The position numbers and the translations under genes are program-made. A model generated the notes under the pieces. That model ran no database searches, was not told where the DNA came from, and saw only the letters and a list, made by a program, of their open reading frames with translations. Below, one piece after another: positions 1 to 7,414 of a DNA stretch of 64,000 nucleotides (its first letter is position 1; each line of letters opens with the position of its first letter). The stretch is from Lysobacter_L cavernae (lineage in GTDB: Bacteria; Pseudomonadota; Gammaproteobacteria; Xanthomonadales; Xanthomonadaceae): NCBI RefSeq assembly GCF_042648505.1, contig NZ_JBHRXK010000002.1:575650-639649 (forward strand), written 5' to 3'.

Positions 1-122
1 TCCAGGCGCGGCGTCAGGATCGCCACACGCATGCCGCGCTCACGGTAGTTGTGCGCCGACTGCAGCAACGTCGTGGTCTTGCCGGCGTTCATCGCCGAAT
101 AATAGAAATAGAGCTTGGCCAT
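1..122 (-). CDS. tdk: thymidine kinase, N-terminal part (cut by window edge)
   Basis: Salvage enzyme that phosphorylates thymidine to dTMP with ATP in the cytoplasm. Only the first 40 codons lie in the window. They begin MAKLYFYYSAMNAGKTT, which carries the P-loop (SAMNAGKT), and continue into a stretch ending RGMR. This matches the start of type II (E. coli-like) thymidine kinases almost residue for residue. The start is the ATG at 122. The rest of the gene, including the Zn-binding lasso region, lies off the left edge, so its integrity cannot be judged. Confidence 0.9.
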   Translation of the reverse strand, partial: MAKLYFYYSAMNAGKTTTLLQSAHNYRERGMRVAILTPRL

Positions 123-166
123 CCGCGAATTCTATTCCGGACGGCGCGGCCCGGCATGCGCCGCAG

Positions 167-1036
167 TCATCGCCGGCGCTGGTACACCGCCGCGACCCAG
201 CGTTGCGCCACCGCCGGCGAAGTGATGCACACCGCCTCGTCGGTCACGGTGGTGACCGCGCGCTCGAGCAGCTGGATGTCGGCCTCGTGCTGGCGCGCCA
301 CGTGCGGGTCCTCGAAGAAGAGCGCGCGCTGGCAGCGCCGCTCCAGCACCAGGTCGGCGATCTGCGCGTCGCCGCCCATCGGCCCGCTCTGGTAACGGTG
401 CACCCAGGCCCGGTCCTGCGGCCAGCCGCGGCTCCAGGCCAGCTCGTTCAGGCGCTGCCCGGTGGTGCCGGTGGCGACGCGCCGGGCAAAGCGCGACAGC
501 AGCTCGAAGTGCTCGGCGGCGAAGGCCAGCATCTGCGCCTTCATCGCGTCGTGCGCGATCAGCGCCAGCGTCTGCGACTCCAACGCGTGGAAACGGTCGG
601 CCGCGGGGTCCGGCGCGAGGCCGGCATGGACGCGCTCGACCTCGATCCAGTCGCGCGCCGAGGCCACGGTGGTGAGGAACGGTTTGCCGTGGATCACGCA
701 CTGGCGCTTGAGCGCGACCGCCTCGGGAAAGATCGAGGACGGATCGACCGGGTCGATCAGGTAGATCGCGCCGTCGAGCGTGCGGCCTTCGCCGTCCAGC
801 CCGACCACCTCAGCCACCAGTTTCATCAGCCCGCCCTCGCGGCCATAGGGGTAGCGGCGCAGGCCGGTGTAGCCCGACAGCATGCCCGCCGCGGCGATCG
901 CGTCGTAGGTGCGGCCGACCGTGTGCAGATCGAGGCGCAGCTCGCGGATGCCGGCCTCGCAGGCGCGCAGCCAACGGAACAGCGCGGCGTCCTCACTGAG
1001 GTGGTGCAGGCGGTTGGCGGCCAGGCCGAGGTGCAT
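167..1036 (-). CDS. mgsA: methylglyoxal synthase with a second, degenerate N-terminal MGS-like domain
   Basis: Converts dihydroxyacetone phosphate to methylglyoxal plus phosphate, a bypass of lower glycolysis that relieves sugar-phosphate stress. The C-terminal half (about 155-289) has the complete active-site pattern of E. coli MgsA: D163 in AHD, the GPMGGD loop with D223, D243, H250 and D253. The N-terminal half (about 3-135) follows the same order of elements (a GRT turn, a GREGG loop, an IDP strand turn, then PF and ASARDWI) but lacks the catalytic Asp and His residues. It looks like an inactive duplicate. The product is 289 residues, whereas the family usually has about 150. The ATG at 1036 is chosen because GGAG stands 8 nt before it; a GTG at 1051 is the alternative. 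Confidence 0.8.
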   Translation of the reverse strand: MHLGLAANRLHHLSEDAALFRWLRACEAGIRELRLDLHTVGRTYDAIAAAGMLSGYTGLRRYPYGREGGLMKLVAEVVGLDGEGRTLDGAIYLIDPVDPSSIFPEAVALKRQCVIHGKPFLTTVASARDWIEVERVHAGLAPDPAADRFHALESQTLALIAHDAMKAQMLAFAAEHFELLSRFARRVATGTTGQRLNELAWSRGWPQDRAWVHRYQSGPMGGDAQIADLVLERRCQRALFFEDPHVARQHEADIQLLERAVTTVTDEAVCITSPAVAQRWVAAVYQRRR

Positions 1037-1049
1037 CGCGGGCTCCGTC

Positions 1050-1080
1050 ACAGGGCGAACAGTGGGGATGAGGGAAGGAC
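1050..1080. repeat. half-copy of a dispersed intergenic repeat
   Basis: The segment CAGGGCGAACAGTGGGG followed by ATGAGGG closely matches the right part of the repeat found inside zapE at 61384-61406 (CAGGGCGAACGGTGGGG then TGAGGG). It lies just upstream of mgsA. No matching left arm is seen here, so this is probably a decayed copy. Confidence 0.45.
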
Positions 1081-1145
1081 AGCAGTCTGCGGTGGAGCTG
1101 TTGCACTAACGGCCTGCGCGCGCCGCGCTCGACACGCCGCCGGCC

Positions 1146-1871
1146 TCAACGCCCGTCGATCACTTCGGCCGGACCGACATCGACGTTGCCGTCGCCGCGC
1201 AATGCGTCCTCGACTTTCCAGTAGCGCTCGGGGTCGTAGCGCTCCTGTGCGTGCATGCCGGCCAGGTCGAGGCTGCCGTTGCCGCCGAACAGCTCGCCGC
1301 CCGGCCCCGGCGTGGTGACCGCGAGGTTGCCGACAAAGCCGGTGCGGCTGCCGGTGACCTGCGTGCGCGCCCGGCTCATGGCCTGGGCGAAGCGCGGCTT
1401 GGCCACGTCGTCCCCGTACTGCGCATACAGTGCGACGCCGTCGCGCAGCGCCCGTTGGCGCTGGCCTTCGTCGAGTGCCTGCCACATCTTCTCGCGCAGC
1501 AGCAGGAACTGCGGGTACATGCGCTCGGCCGCCAGATCGGCCCAGACGTAGGCCTGCACCGGATCGCGCTCGACCCCGACGCCGTGCCAGTACATCAGGC
1601 TGATGCGGTGCTGCGAGTACTTGTCGGCATAACGCGCGGCGTGGCGGAAGTGGCGCAGGGCGTCCTGCCAGTCGCCCTTGCGCGCGCTGTCGGCGCCATA
1701 CAGGCGCCACAATTCATTGGGATGGGTCGCGGCGAAGCGGCGGCGGAAGTCGAATTCATAGAGATTGGTGCGGTCGGTATCGGCCAGCACCGCGGCTTCG
1801 GCTTCGGCCTCCGGCGCGCTGCCGCCAGAAGCCAGCGCACAACAGGCCAGCACGATTGCGCTCCAGTCCAT
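1146..1871 (-). CDS. secreted Sel1/TPR-like repeat protein of unknown function
   Basis: A 241-residue protein starting MDWSAIVLACCALASGG, a short hydrophobic leader that could be a signal peptide. The centre (about 55-110) reads as a Sel1-like alpha-solenoid repeat: ALRHFRHAARYADKYSQHRI followed by a LMYWHGVGVERDPVQAYVWADLAAE unit with the typical G-G-x-x-D-x-x-A-x-x-W spacing. The C-terminal third is Gly-rich and polar (GPGGELFGGNGSLDL). The start at 1871 has AGGAG 7 nt upstream; a reading frame open to 1961 has no such site. Sel1 proteins usually scaffold protein contacts in the envelope. The specific role here is unknown. Confidence 0.7.
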   Translation of the reverse strand: MDWSAIVLACCALASGGSAPEAEAEAAVLADTDRTNLYEFDFRRRFAATHPNELWRLYGADSARKGDWQDALRHFRHAARYADKYSQHRISLMYWHGVGVERDPVQAYVWADLAAERMYPQFLLLREKMWQALDEGQRQRALRDGVALYAQYGDDVAKPRFAQAMSRARTQVTGSRTGFVGNLAVTTPGPGGELFGGNGSLDLAGMHAQERYDPERYWKVEDALRGDGNVDVGPAEVIDGR

Positions 1872-1977
1872 CACGATCTCCTTGTGTGTTGCGCCCCAGC
1901 GCACGGTCTTCGATGGCCGTCGTCCGTTCGATGCCGGACATTCTTCGCCACGGACTCGCAATGCCGCGAGCCGCTCC

Positions 1978-1983
1978 TACAAT
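1978..1983 (+). promoter_or_regulatory. -10 element (TACAAT) directly before rep
   Basis: TACAAT ends 9 nt before the rep start codon, so transcription would begin within about 3 nt of the ATG. This suggests a leaderless or nearly leaderless message. No good -35 hexamer is visible. Confidence 0.35.
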
Positions 1984-1992
1984 AGCGCCTCC

Positions 1993-3972
1993 ATGCACGG
2001 CCTCAACCCCCCCCAACGCGCCGCCGTCCTGCACACCGACGGCCCCCTGCTCGTGCTCGCCGGCGCCGGCAGCGGCAAGACGCGCGTCATCGTCGAGAAG
2101 ATCGCGCACCTGATCGCCTCCGGCCGCATGCCGGCCAAGCGCATTGCCGCGATCACCTTCACCAACAAGTCGGCGAAGGAGATGAAAGAGCGCGTCGCCA
2201 AGCGCATCAAGGGTGACGCGGCCGACGGCCTGACCGTGTGCACCTTCCACGCACTGGGCTTGCGCTTCCTGCAGATCGACCACGCCAAGGCCGGGCTGCG
2301 CCGCGGCTTCTCGGTGTTCGACAGCGACGACAGCAGCGCGCAGATCAAGGACCTGTTGCCGCCGGGCAGCAAGAACGACGTCATCGACAACGCCCGCAAC
2401 CTGATCTCGCGCGCCAAGAACGCCGGCCTGTCGCCCGACGAGGCCCTGGCCGCGGCGCAAAGCCCGCGCGAGATGGAAGCGGCGCTGCTGTACCAGCGCT
2501 ACCAGGCGCGGCTGAGCACGTTCAACGCGGTCGATTTCGACGACCTGATCCGCCTGCCGGTGCAGTTGCTGGAGGCCGAGGAAGACCTGCGCCTGGCCTG
2601 GCGCGAGCGCATCGGCTACCTGCTGGTCGACGAGTGCCAGGACACCAACGACGCCCAGTACCGCCTGCTCAAGGCGCTGGCCGGTGACAAGGGCTTGTTC
2701 ACCTGCGTGGGCGACGACGACCAGTCGATCTACGCCTGGCGCGGCGCCAACCCGGACAACCTGCTGCAGCTGGGCAAGGACTACCCGGCGCTGCAGATCG
2801 TCAAGCTCGAACAGAACTACCGCTGCTCCAACCGCGTGCTGCGCACCGCCAATGCACTGATCGCGCACAACCCGCACGAGCATCCCAAGACGCTGTGGAG
2901 CGACCAGGCCGACGGCGAGCGCATCCGCGTCTGGGAGTGCCGCGACAACGCCCACGAGGCGGAGAAGGTCGCCGGCGAGATCCACTTCCTGGCCGCCGCC
3001 AAGCAGGCGCCGTGGAGCGATTTCTGCATCCTGTTCCGCGGCAACCACCAGAGCCGCGCGCTGGAAAAAGCGCTGCAGCTGCTGCGCGTGCCGTATCACC
3101 TGTCCGGCGGCACCGCATTTTTGGAGCGTGGCGAAGTCAAGGACGCGCTAGCGTGGTTGAGGTTAATCGCCAACCCCGACGACGACGCGGCGTTCCTGCG
3201 CGCGGTGCAATCGCCCAAGCGCGAGGTCGGCGCGACCACGCTGGCCAAGCTGGCCGAGATCGCCCAGCGCGCGCACATGCCGATGTCGCGTGCCGCCGAG
3301 CAGATCGGCGTGCTGAAACAACTGGCGCCGCGCGCATCCAACGCGCTCGACGGTTTCGTCAACATCGTCCGCCATCTGCGCGGCGAAGCGTTCAAGATCA
3401 GCCCGGCGCAGCTGGTGCGTTCGCTGGCCGACAAGAGCGGCCTGCTCGCGGCGATCCGCGCGCAGTGCAAGGACGAGGCCAGCTACCAGCGCCGCAAGGA
3501 AAACCTGGAAGAGCTGTCGGACTGGTTCGACGGTGGCAAGGGCTCCGGCCCGGGCGAGCTGGCCGCGCAGCTGGCGCTGCTGTCGCATGCCGACAAGGGC
3601 GAGGCCGGCAACCAGGTGCGGCTGATGTCGCTGCACGCGGCCAAGGGCCTGGAATTCCGCTACGTGTTCATCGTCGGCATGGAGGACGGCACGCTGCCGC
3701 ACGAGATGGCGCTGGAGGAGGGCTCGCTGGAAGAAGAGCGGCGCCTGCTCTACGTCGGCATCACCCGCGCCAAGGAGCAGTTGTGGCTGTCGCACTCGAA
3801 GGAGACGCAGCGCTGGGGCGACAAGATCCGCCTCAAGCCGAGCCGCTTCTTCGAGGAACTGCCGGCCGTCGAGGTCCAGCGCGACGGCGCCGACCCGGTC
3901 GCCGATGCGGCGCGCAAGCAGGAGCGCGCCAGCGCCGGATTTGCCGCGATCAAGGCGTTGCTGGAAGGTTAG
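1993..3972 (+). CDS. rep: ATP-dependent DNA helicase Rep
   Basis: A 3'-5' superfamily 1A helicase that helps replication forks pass bound proteins and restart. The 659-residue product starts MHGLNPPQRAAV, has the Walker A GAGSGKT (K29), motif Ia TFTNKSAKEMKERV, motif II as DECQDTND (most Rep proteins have DEYQDT), motif III GDDDQSIYAWRGA, motif IV LEQNYRCSNR, motif V LMSLHAAKGLEF and motif VI YVGITRAKEQ. Length and the whole alignment fit E. coli Rep (673 residues) better than UvrD or PcrA. The ATG at 1993 is chosen because it gives the canonical Rep N-terminus; the frame is open further upstream but without helicase sequence. Confidence 0.95.
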   Translation: MHGLNPPQRAAVLHTDGPLLVLAGAGSGKTRVIVEKIAHLIASGRMPAKRIAAITFTNKSAKEMKERVAKRIKGDAADGLTVCTFHALGLRFLQIDHAKAGLRRGFSVFDSDDSSAQIKDLLPPGSKNDVIDNARNLISRAKNAGLSPDEALAAAQSPREMEAALLYQRYQARLSTFNAVDFDDLIRLPVQLLEAEEDLRLAWRERIGYLLVDECQDTNDAQYRLLKALAGDKGLFTCVGDDDQSIYAWRGANPDNLLQLGKDYPALQIVKLEQNYRCSNRVLRTANALIAHNPHEHPKTLWSDQADGERIRVWECRDNAHEAEKVAGEIHFLAAAKQAPWSDFCILFRGNHQSRALEKALQLLRVPYHLSGGTAFLERGEVKDALAWLRLIANPDDDAAFLRAVQSPKREVGATTLAKLAEIAQRAHMPMSRAAEQIGVLKQLAPRASNALDGFVNIVRHLRGEAFKISPAQLVRSLADKSGLLAAIRAQCKDEASYQRRKENLEELSDWFDGGKGSGPGELAAQLALLSHADKGEAGNQVRLMSLHAAKGLEFRYVFIVGMEDGTLPHEMALEEGSLEEERRLLYVGITRAKEQLWLSHSKETQRWGDKIRLKPSRFFEELPAVEVQRDGADPVADAARKQERASAGFAAIKALLEG

Positions 3973-4085
3973 CCCTCCCGTCACTTCACCGCCCACAGCC
4001 TCGTTTGCCGATCGCGCTGTACGTGGCGGCGCCGTGACCCGCCTCGCGCTAGGCTGGCCGCCCCCTGTTGCCACCGCGCCACGCC

Positions 4086-4577
4086 ATGGCCATCGACATC
4101 CGCAGCGCCGACGCCGCCGATCACGCCGCGATCCTGGCCCTCAACCTCGAATCCGAGCAGCTGCTCAGCCCACTGAGCGCTGCGCGCCTGGCCCGGCTCG
4201 ACGCGCAGGCGGCCTACCACCGCGTGCTCTGCGACGACGGCGCGGTGGTCGCGTTCCTGCTCGCGTTCGCGCAGGGCGCCGATTACGACAGCCCCAACTA
4301 CCGTTGGTTCGCGCAGCGCTACGAGCGCTTCCTCTACATCGATCGCGTGGTCGTGGCCGCCTCGCACCAGGGTCGGCGGTTGGGTAGCCGGTTGTACGAA
4401 GACCTGTTCGCGTTCGCGCGCGGGAGCGGCATCGCCACCGTGACCTGCGAGTTCTACGTGGTTCCGCTCAACGAGGCCTCGCGCCGCTTCCATGCCGGCT
4501 TCGGCTTCCGCGAGGTGGGCACGCAATGGGTGGCCGAAGGCCGCAAGCAGGTGTCACTGCAAACCGCCACGGCCTGA
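4086..4577 (+). CDS. GNAT family N-acetyltransferase
   Basis: A 163-residue single-domain acetyltransferase. The acetyl-CoA binding motif A is visible as LYIDRVVVAASHQGRRLGSRL (about 88-108: beta strand, then Q-G-R-R-L-G-S), followed by CEFYVVPLNEASRRFHAGFGF, the usual N-x-x-x-x-x-F-H-x-x-x-G-F segment of GNAT motif B. It resembles the COG3818-type proteins. The substrate is not predictable. The start at the second ATG (4086, MAIDIRSA) fits the family; an upstream in-frame ATG at 4068 adds only PPRHA. Confidence 0.8.
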   Translation: MAIDIRSADAADHAAILALNLESEQLLSPLSAARLARLDAQAAYHRVLCDDGAVVAFLLAFAQGADYDSPNYRWFAQRYERFLYIDRVVVAASHQGRRLGSRLYEDLFAFARGSGIATVTCEFYVVPLNEASRRFHAGFGFREVGTQWVAEGRKQVSLQTATA

Positions 4578-4655
4578 TCACCGCGACGGCCCGCGCGGCG
4601 GGCGCGGCCGCCGGCCTCGGCTACACTCGCGGCCCCCTCCAGATCCGGGACCGCG

Positions 4656-5570
4656 ATGCGCACCAGCGTCCTCACCCTGTCCATCCTGAGCGGCGCGCTC
4701 GCGCTCGCCGCCTGCCAGCGCAGCGACGCGCCGGCCGCCCAGCCCGCCGCACCGGTCGCGGCCGCGATGCCGGCCAGCGCCGCCACGGCCACCGTCGCCG
4801 CCGACGACAACCTCAACGCGGTGCTGTGGATGCAGGCATCGGCCGAGTACCAGGCCGCGACCATCACCGTCTACCGCGCCGCCGCCGACGGACTCGACGC
4901 CGCGCTGAAGCAGAAGCACTGGGATGCGCTGGTGCCGGACGAGCGCGGCAACGCCGCCACCGGCCTGAAGCCTGCGGTGATCATGGACGTCGACGAGACC
5001 GTGCTCGACAACTCGCCGTACCAGGCGCGCCTGGTCCGCAACGGCAGGGCGTACGACGAGCTCAGCTGGGACCAGTGGGTCGCCGAGAAGAAGGCCAGGC
5101 CGGTGCCGGGCGTGGTCGAGTTCGCCAAGGCCGCCGCGGCCAAGGGCGTGACCATCGTGTACCTGTCCAACCGCGCCGTGCACCTCAAGGACGCCACCCT
5201 GGCCAACCTGAGGGCGGTCGGCATGCCGGTCGCCGACGACAGCGTGTTCCTCGGCCTGGGCACCGTGCTTGACGGCTGCGAGCAGCACGGCAGCGAGAAG
5301 AACTGCCGACGCCGCCTGGCCGGGCAGCAGTACCGGGTGCTGATGCAGTTTGGCGACCAGCTCGGCGATTTCGTCCAGATCACCGCCAACACCCGCGACG
5401 GCCGCGCGCAACTGCTCGACGAGTACGCCGACTGGTTCGGCGAGCGCTGGTGGATGCTGCCCAATCCGAGCTACGGCTCGTGGGAGCCGGCGCTGTTCAA
5501 CAACGACTGGTCGCAATCGCGCGCGGCGCGGCGCGAGACCAAGCGCCAGGCGCTGGACGTGGCGCCCTGA
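4656..5570 (+). CDS. HAD-superfamily acid phosphatase lipoprotein (class C / e(P4)-like)
   Basis: A 304-residue lipoprotein. The leader MRTSVLTLSILSGALALAAC ends in a lipobox with the acylated Cys at 20. The HAD motif I is IMDVDETVLDN (nucleophile D111, acid/base D113), followed by YLSNR (motif II) and an FGDQLGDF segment (motif III). This is the layout of the OmpP4/class C acid phosphatases, which dephosphorylate nucleotides such as NMN or 5'-nucleotides at the outer membrane. The length is slightly above the usual 260-280 because of an Ala/Pro-rich linker (about 21-50) after the lipid anchor. A TACACT -10-like box is near 4622. Confidence 0.85.
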   Translation: MRTSVLTLSILSGALALAACQRSDAPAAQPAAPVAAAMPASAATATVAADDNLNAVLWMQASAEYQAATITVYRAAADGLDAALKQKHWDALVPDERGNAATGLKPAVIMDVDETVLDNSPYQARLVRNGRAYDELSWDQWVAEKKARPVPGVVEFAKAAAAKGVTIVYLSNRAVHLKDATLANLRAVGMPVADDSVFLGLGTVLDGCEQHGSEKNCRRRLAGQQYRVLMQFGDQLGDFVQITANTRDGRAQLLDEYADWFGERWWMLPNPSYGSWEPALFNNDWSQSRAARRETKRQALDVAP

Positions 5571-5609
5571 GCGACGGCAACACCAGCTGGTGCGTCGCAC
5601 AAGTATTAC

Positions 5610-5639
5610 TTACTTATAAATCAATTGTTTACATAATAT
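5610..5639 (+). promoter_or_regulatory. promoter in an A/T-rich island
   Basis: TTACTT (5610-5615), an 18-bp spacer and TAATAT (5634-5639) form a sigma-70-like promoter in a 60-bp A/T-rich stretch that stands out strongly from the GC-rich surroundings. Predicted transcription start is near 5646. There is no protein gene before the terminator at 5745-5769. Confidence 0.45.
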
Positions 5640-5645
5640 ATCTTG

Positions 5646-5775
5646 AGGTGTTGCATTAGGTTTTGAGGGCGGTTAGTCTGCTCCCATCCGGCGCGAGCCG
5701 GAGCCATGCCACAACTCGAAGTCCCTCCGGCTGCGGCCGGATTTAAAGGAGGCCCCGCGCCTCCTTTTTCTTTGC
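5646..5775 (+). ncRNA. candidate small RNA with two twin hairpins and a terminator
   Basis: Between the phosphatase gene and the small fimbrial gene lies a promoter-to-terminator unit of about 125 nt with no plausible reading frame. It contains two hairpins with identical 6-bp stems: TCCGGC-GCGA-GCCGGA at 5687-5702 and TCCGGC-TGCG-GCCGGA at 5726-5741. C-rich single-stranded stretches precede each (CTCCCA, GTCCCTC), and a perfect intrinsic terminator closes the unit. This is the architecture of trans-acting small RNAs such as Xanthomonas sX13, but I cannot say that it is homologous. Confidence 0.45.
5745..5775 (+). terminator. rho-independent terminator of the candidate small RNA
   Basis: A perfect 9-bp stem AAAGGAGGC / GCCTCCTTT (5745-5753 and 5759-5767) with a 5-nt loop, followed by a T-rich tract (TTCTTT). 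Confidence 0.75.
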
Positions 5776-5971
5776 GCGCAGCCGCGGGATTGCCCCGCCA
5801 TCGTGCTGGCGAGCTGACCCGGTTCCGCCCTGTCGCGCAGGCCACCCGTCACCCGACGTGACGCGACCACTGCAGTTTCTTCACGCACGGGGGGTTATGC
5901 CCTCAAGCCCGACGCCCGCCTGCCAATAAGGCGCATGGGCGTATCAGGCGGAGTGGAGCGCAAGGACTGCC

Positions 5972-6295
5972 ATGGGTCGACTCGGCGCAACAGCAGGCAT
6001 CCTGCTCTGGGCACTGGCGGTATCGCCGGCGGCGCAGGCCAATGACGGCCGGATCTCCTTCCACGGCAGCGTGGTCGTGCCGACCTGCGGCCCCGCACTC
6101 GGCGTGCCGGCGGCCAGGGCCCTGCCGCACAGCACCCAGGCACGTTGCCCGGATACATCGGCCAGCACCCACTATTCCCTGAGGGTCGAACCGGCCGCCA
6201 GCGCATTGCCGGGTTCGCAGCTGATCAGCTACCACGACAACTACCTGCGCGCCGCTGGCACGTCGGCGTGGCTGGCCACGCAGGTGTACGACTGA
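5972..6295 (+). CDS. small secreted fimbrial-subunit-like protein
   Basis: A 107-residue protein with a signal peptide (MGRLGATAGILLWALAVSPAAQA). It then reads NDGRISFHGSVVVPTC, the opening strand of type 1 fimbrial subunits (G-x-I-x-F-x-G-x-V-x-x-P-T-C). A second Cys (QARC) could form the conserved disulfide. It is shorter than a full pilin (about 150-180) and lacks an evident C-terminal beta-zipper strand. It may be a minor or degenerate subunit. It converges on the fimbrial operon, leaving only 13 bp between the two stops. AAGGA stands before the ATG. Confidence 0.6.
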   Translation: MGRLGATAGILLWALAVSPAAQANDGRISFHGSVVVPTCGPALGVPAARALPHSTQARCPDTSASTHYSLRVEPAASALPGSQLISYHDNYLRAAGTSAWLATQVYD

Positions 6296-6308
6296 ACCGC
6301 AGCGCCGG

Positions 6309-7376
6309 CTAGTTGTACGTCATCGTGTAGGTCACCGTGGCCGACACCCTGCCCGCACCCGGAGCGCCGAGCCGGTAGTACTGCACGTAGAAGGGGATCT
6401 GCCACGCTCCCGAAGGGCTGATGCCCACGGGTCGCGCACTGTCGAACGGCACGGGGTTGAATGCACTGTCGAGAATCTGCACGCCGACGTTGTTGGCGTT
6501 GCCACTGCCGAGAGCCTGACGGACGACGCCGGTCAGGCTCGCGTGTTGCCGGTTGCTGTCCAGAGTGACCCTGGTGTTGACGCCGGCTTCGCAGGTCAGG
6601 TTGAGGTTGAAGCCGGTGCGCCCGGCCGTGGTTCCGTTGGGCGCCGGCAACGACCGCACGCTGATGGTGGGCAGGGTCACGGTGAAATCCTTCGTGCCGG
6701 CGTTCACGCCGCAGGTCGGCGTCCGCACGATCGCGGCGCTTACCTGCAGTGGTGTCGCCATCGGCCCACTGCTGGGCGTCACCCCGTACTCGTACCAGTA
6801 GAACTGCATCAGCCGGATGGTGTTGAGCGTGCCCGGGGCGATCGTCCCGGTCTTGATGAGCTGCGCGGTGAAGTTCTCGGTGATGCTGCCGCTGCCACCG
6901 TTGCTGGTGATCGGCCCGATCTCGAAACCGCGCGTCGCACCGGGACCGCAGCGCAAACAGGCGTTGGAGGACGGTTGGAACGGGCTGCCGGTCAGCTTGA
7001 GCGCGACGCCGGCGACGCTGGTGGCAAACACGATCCCGCCGGAGCCGGTGTCGGAAGAGTGTCGCGTGGCCAGGTCGCCGGCCTGGAGGTAGAGCCCCTG
7101 GTTGCCAGTCAACGCGGGAATGCCGGTGCAATTGAAGGTCATGCTGACCGGCACTTCCGCGATCACCGAACCGGTCGCCTGGCTCGACGAAACGACAACG
7201 GTGCCAAAACTGATGACACCGCCCGAGGTGCTGCAGTTCGACGTCGCCGCCTGCGCGCTCCACGGCAACGCCGCCAGGCCGGCGACGATCGCCAGCAAGG
7301 CCAGCAACCGCATCAGCGACCGCACCCGCGCTACGGTGCGCGGGGCAAGGTCGAGGGGAAGGTCAGGCAGGTTCAT
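6309..7376 (-). CDS. fimbrial tip adhesin / minor subunit of a chaperone-usher pilus
   Basis: A 355-residue secreted protein (hydrophobic leader about 22-43, ending SAQA). Two Ig-like halves follow. The first (about 45-215) is a putative receptor-binding domain with internal Cys residues (NCSTSGG, NCTG, CLRCG). The second (about 220-355) has a pilin-like opening (PTCGVNAGTKDF) and ends with YTMTYN, a donor-strand motif shared with the major subunit of the same cluster (FTMQYQ). Position as the last gene after the usher and the two-domain build are typical of FimH-like adhesins. The ligand is unknown. An internal ATG at 7313, right before the hydrophobic core, is an alternative start. Confidence 0.75.
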   Translation of the reverse strand: MNLPDLPLDLAPRTVARVRSLMRLLALLAIVAGLAALPWSAQAATSNCSTSGGVISFGTVVVSSSQATGSVIAEVPVSMTFNCTGIPALTGNQGLYLQAGDLATRHSSDTGSGGIVFATSVAGVALKLTGSPFQPSSNACLRCGPGATRGFEIGPITSNGGSGSITENFTAQLIKTGTIAPGTLNTIRLMQFYWYEYGVTPSSGPMATPLQVSAAIVRTPTCGVNAGTKDFTVTLPTISVRSLPAPNGTTAGRTGFNLNLTCEAGVNTRVTLDSNRQHASLTGVVRQALGSGNANNVGVQILDSAFNPVPFDSARPVGISPSGAWQIPFYVQYYRLGAPGAGRVSATVTYTMTYN

Positions 7377-7414
7377 GGCAACGGGTCATCGATCGGCATC
7401 GTGAGCGGTGGCGG

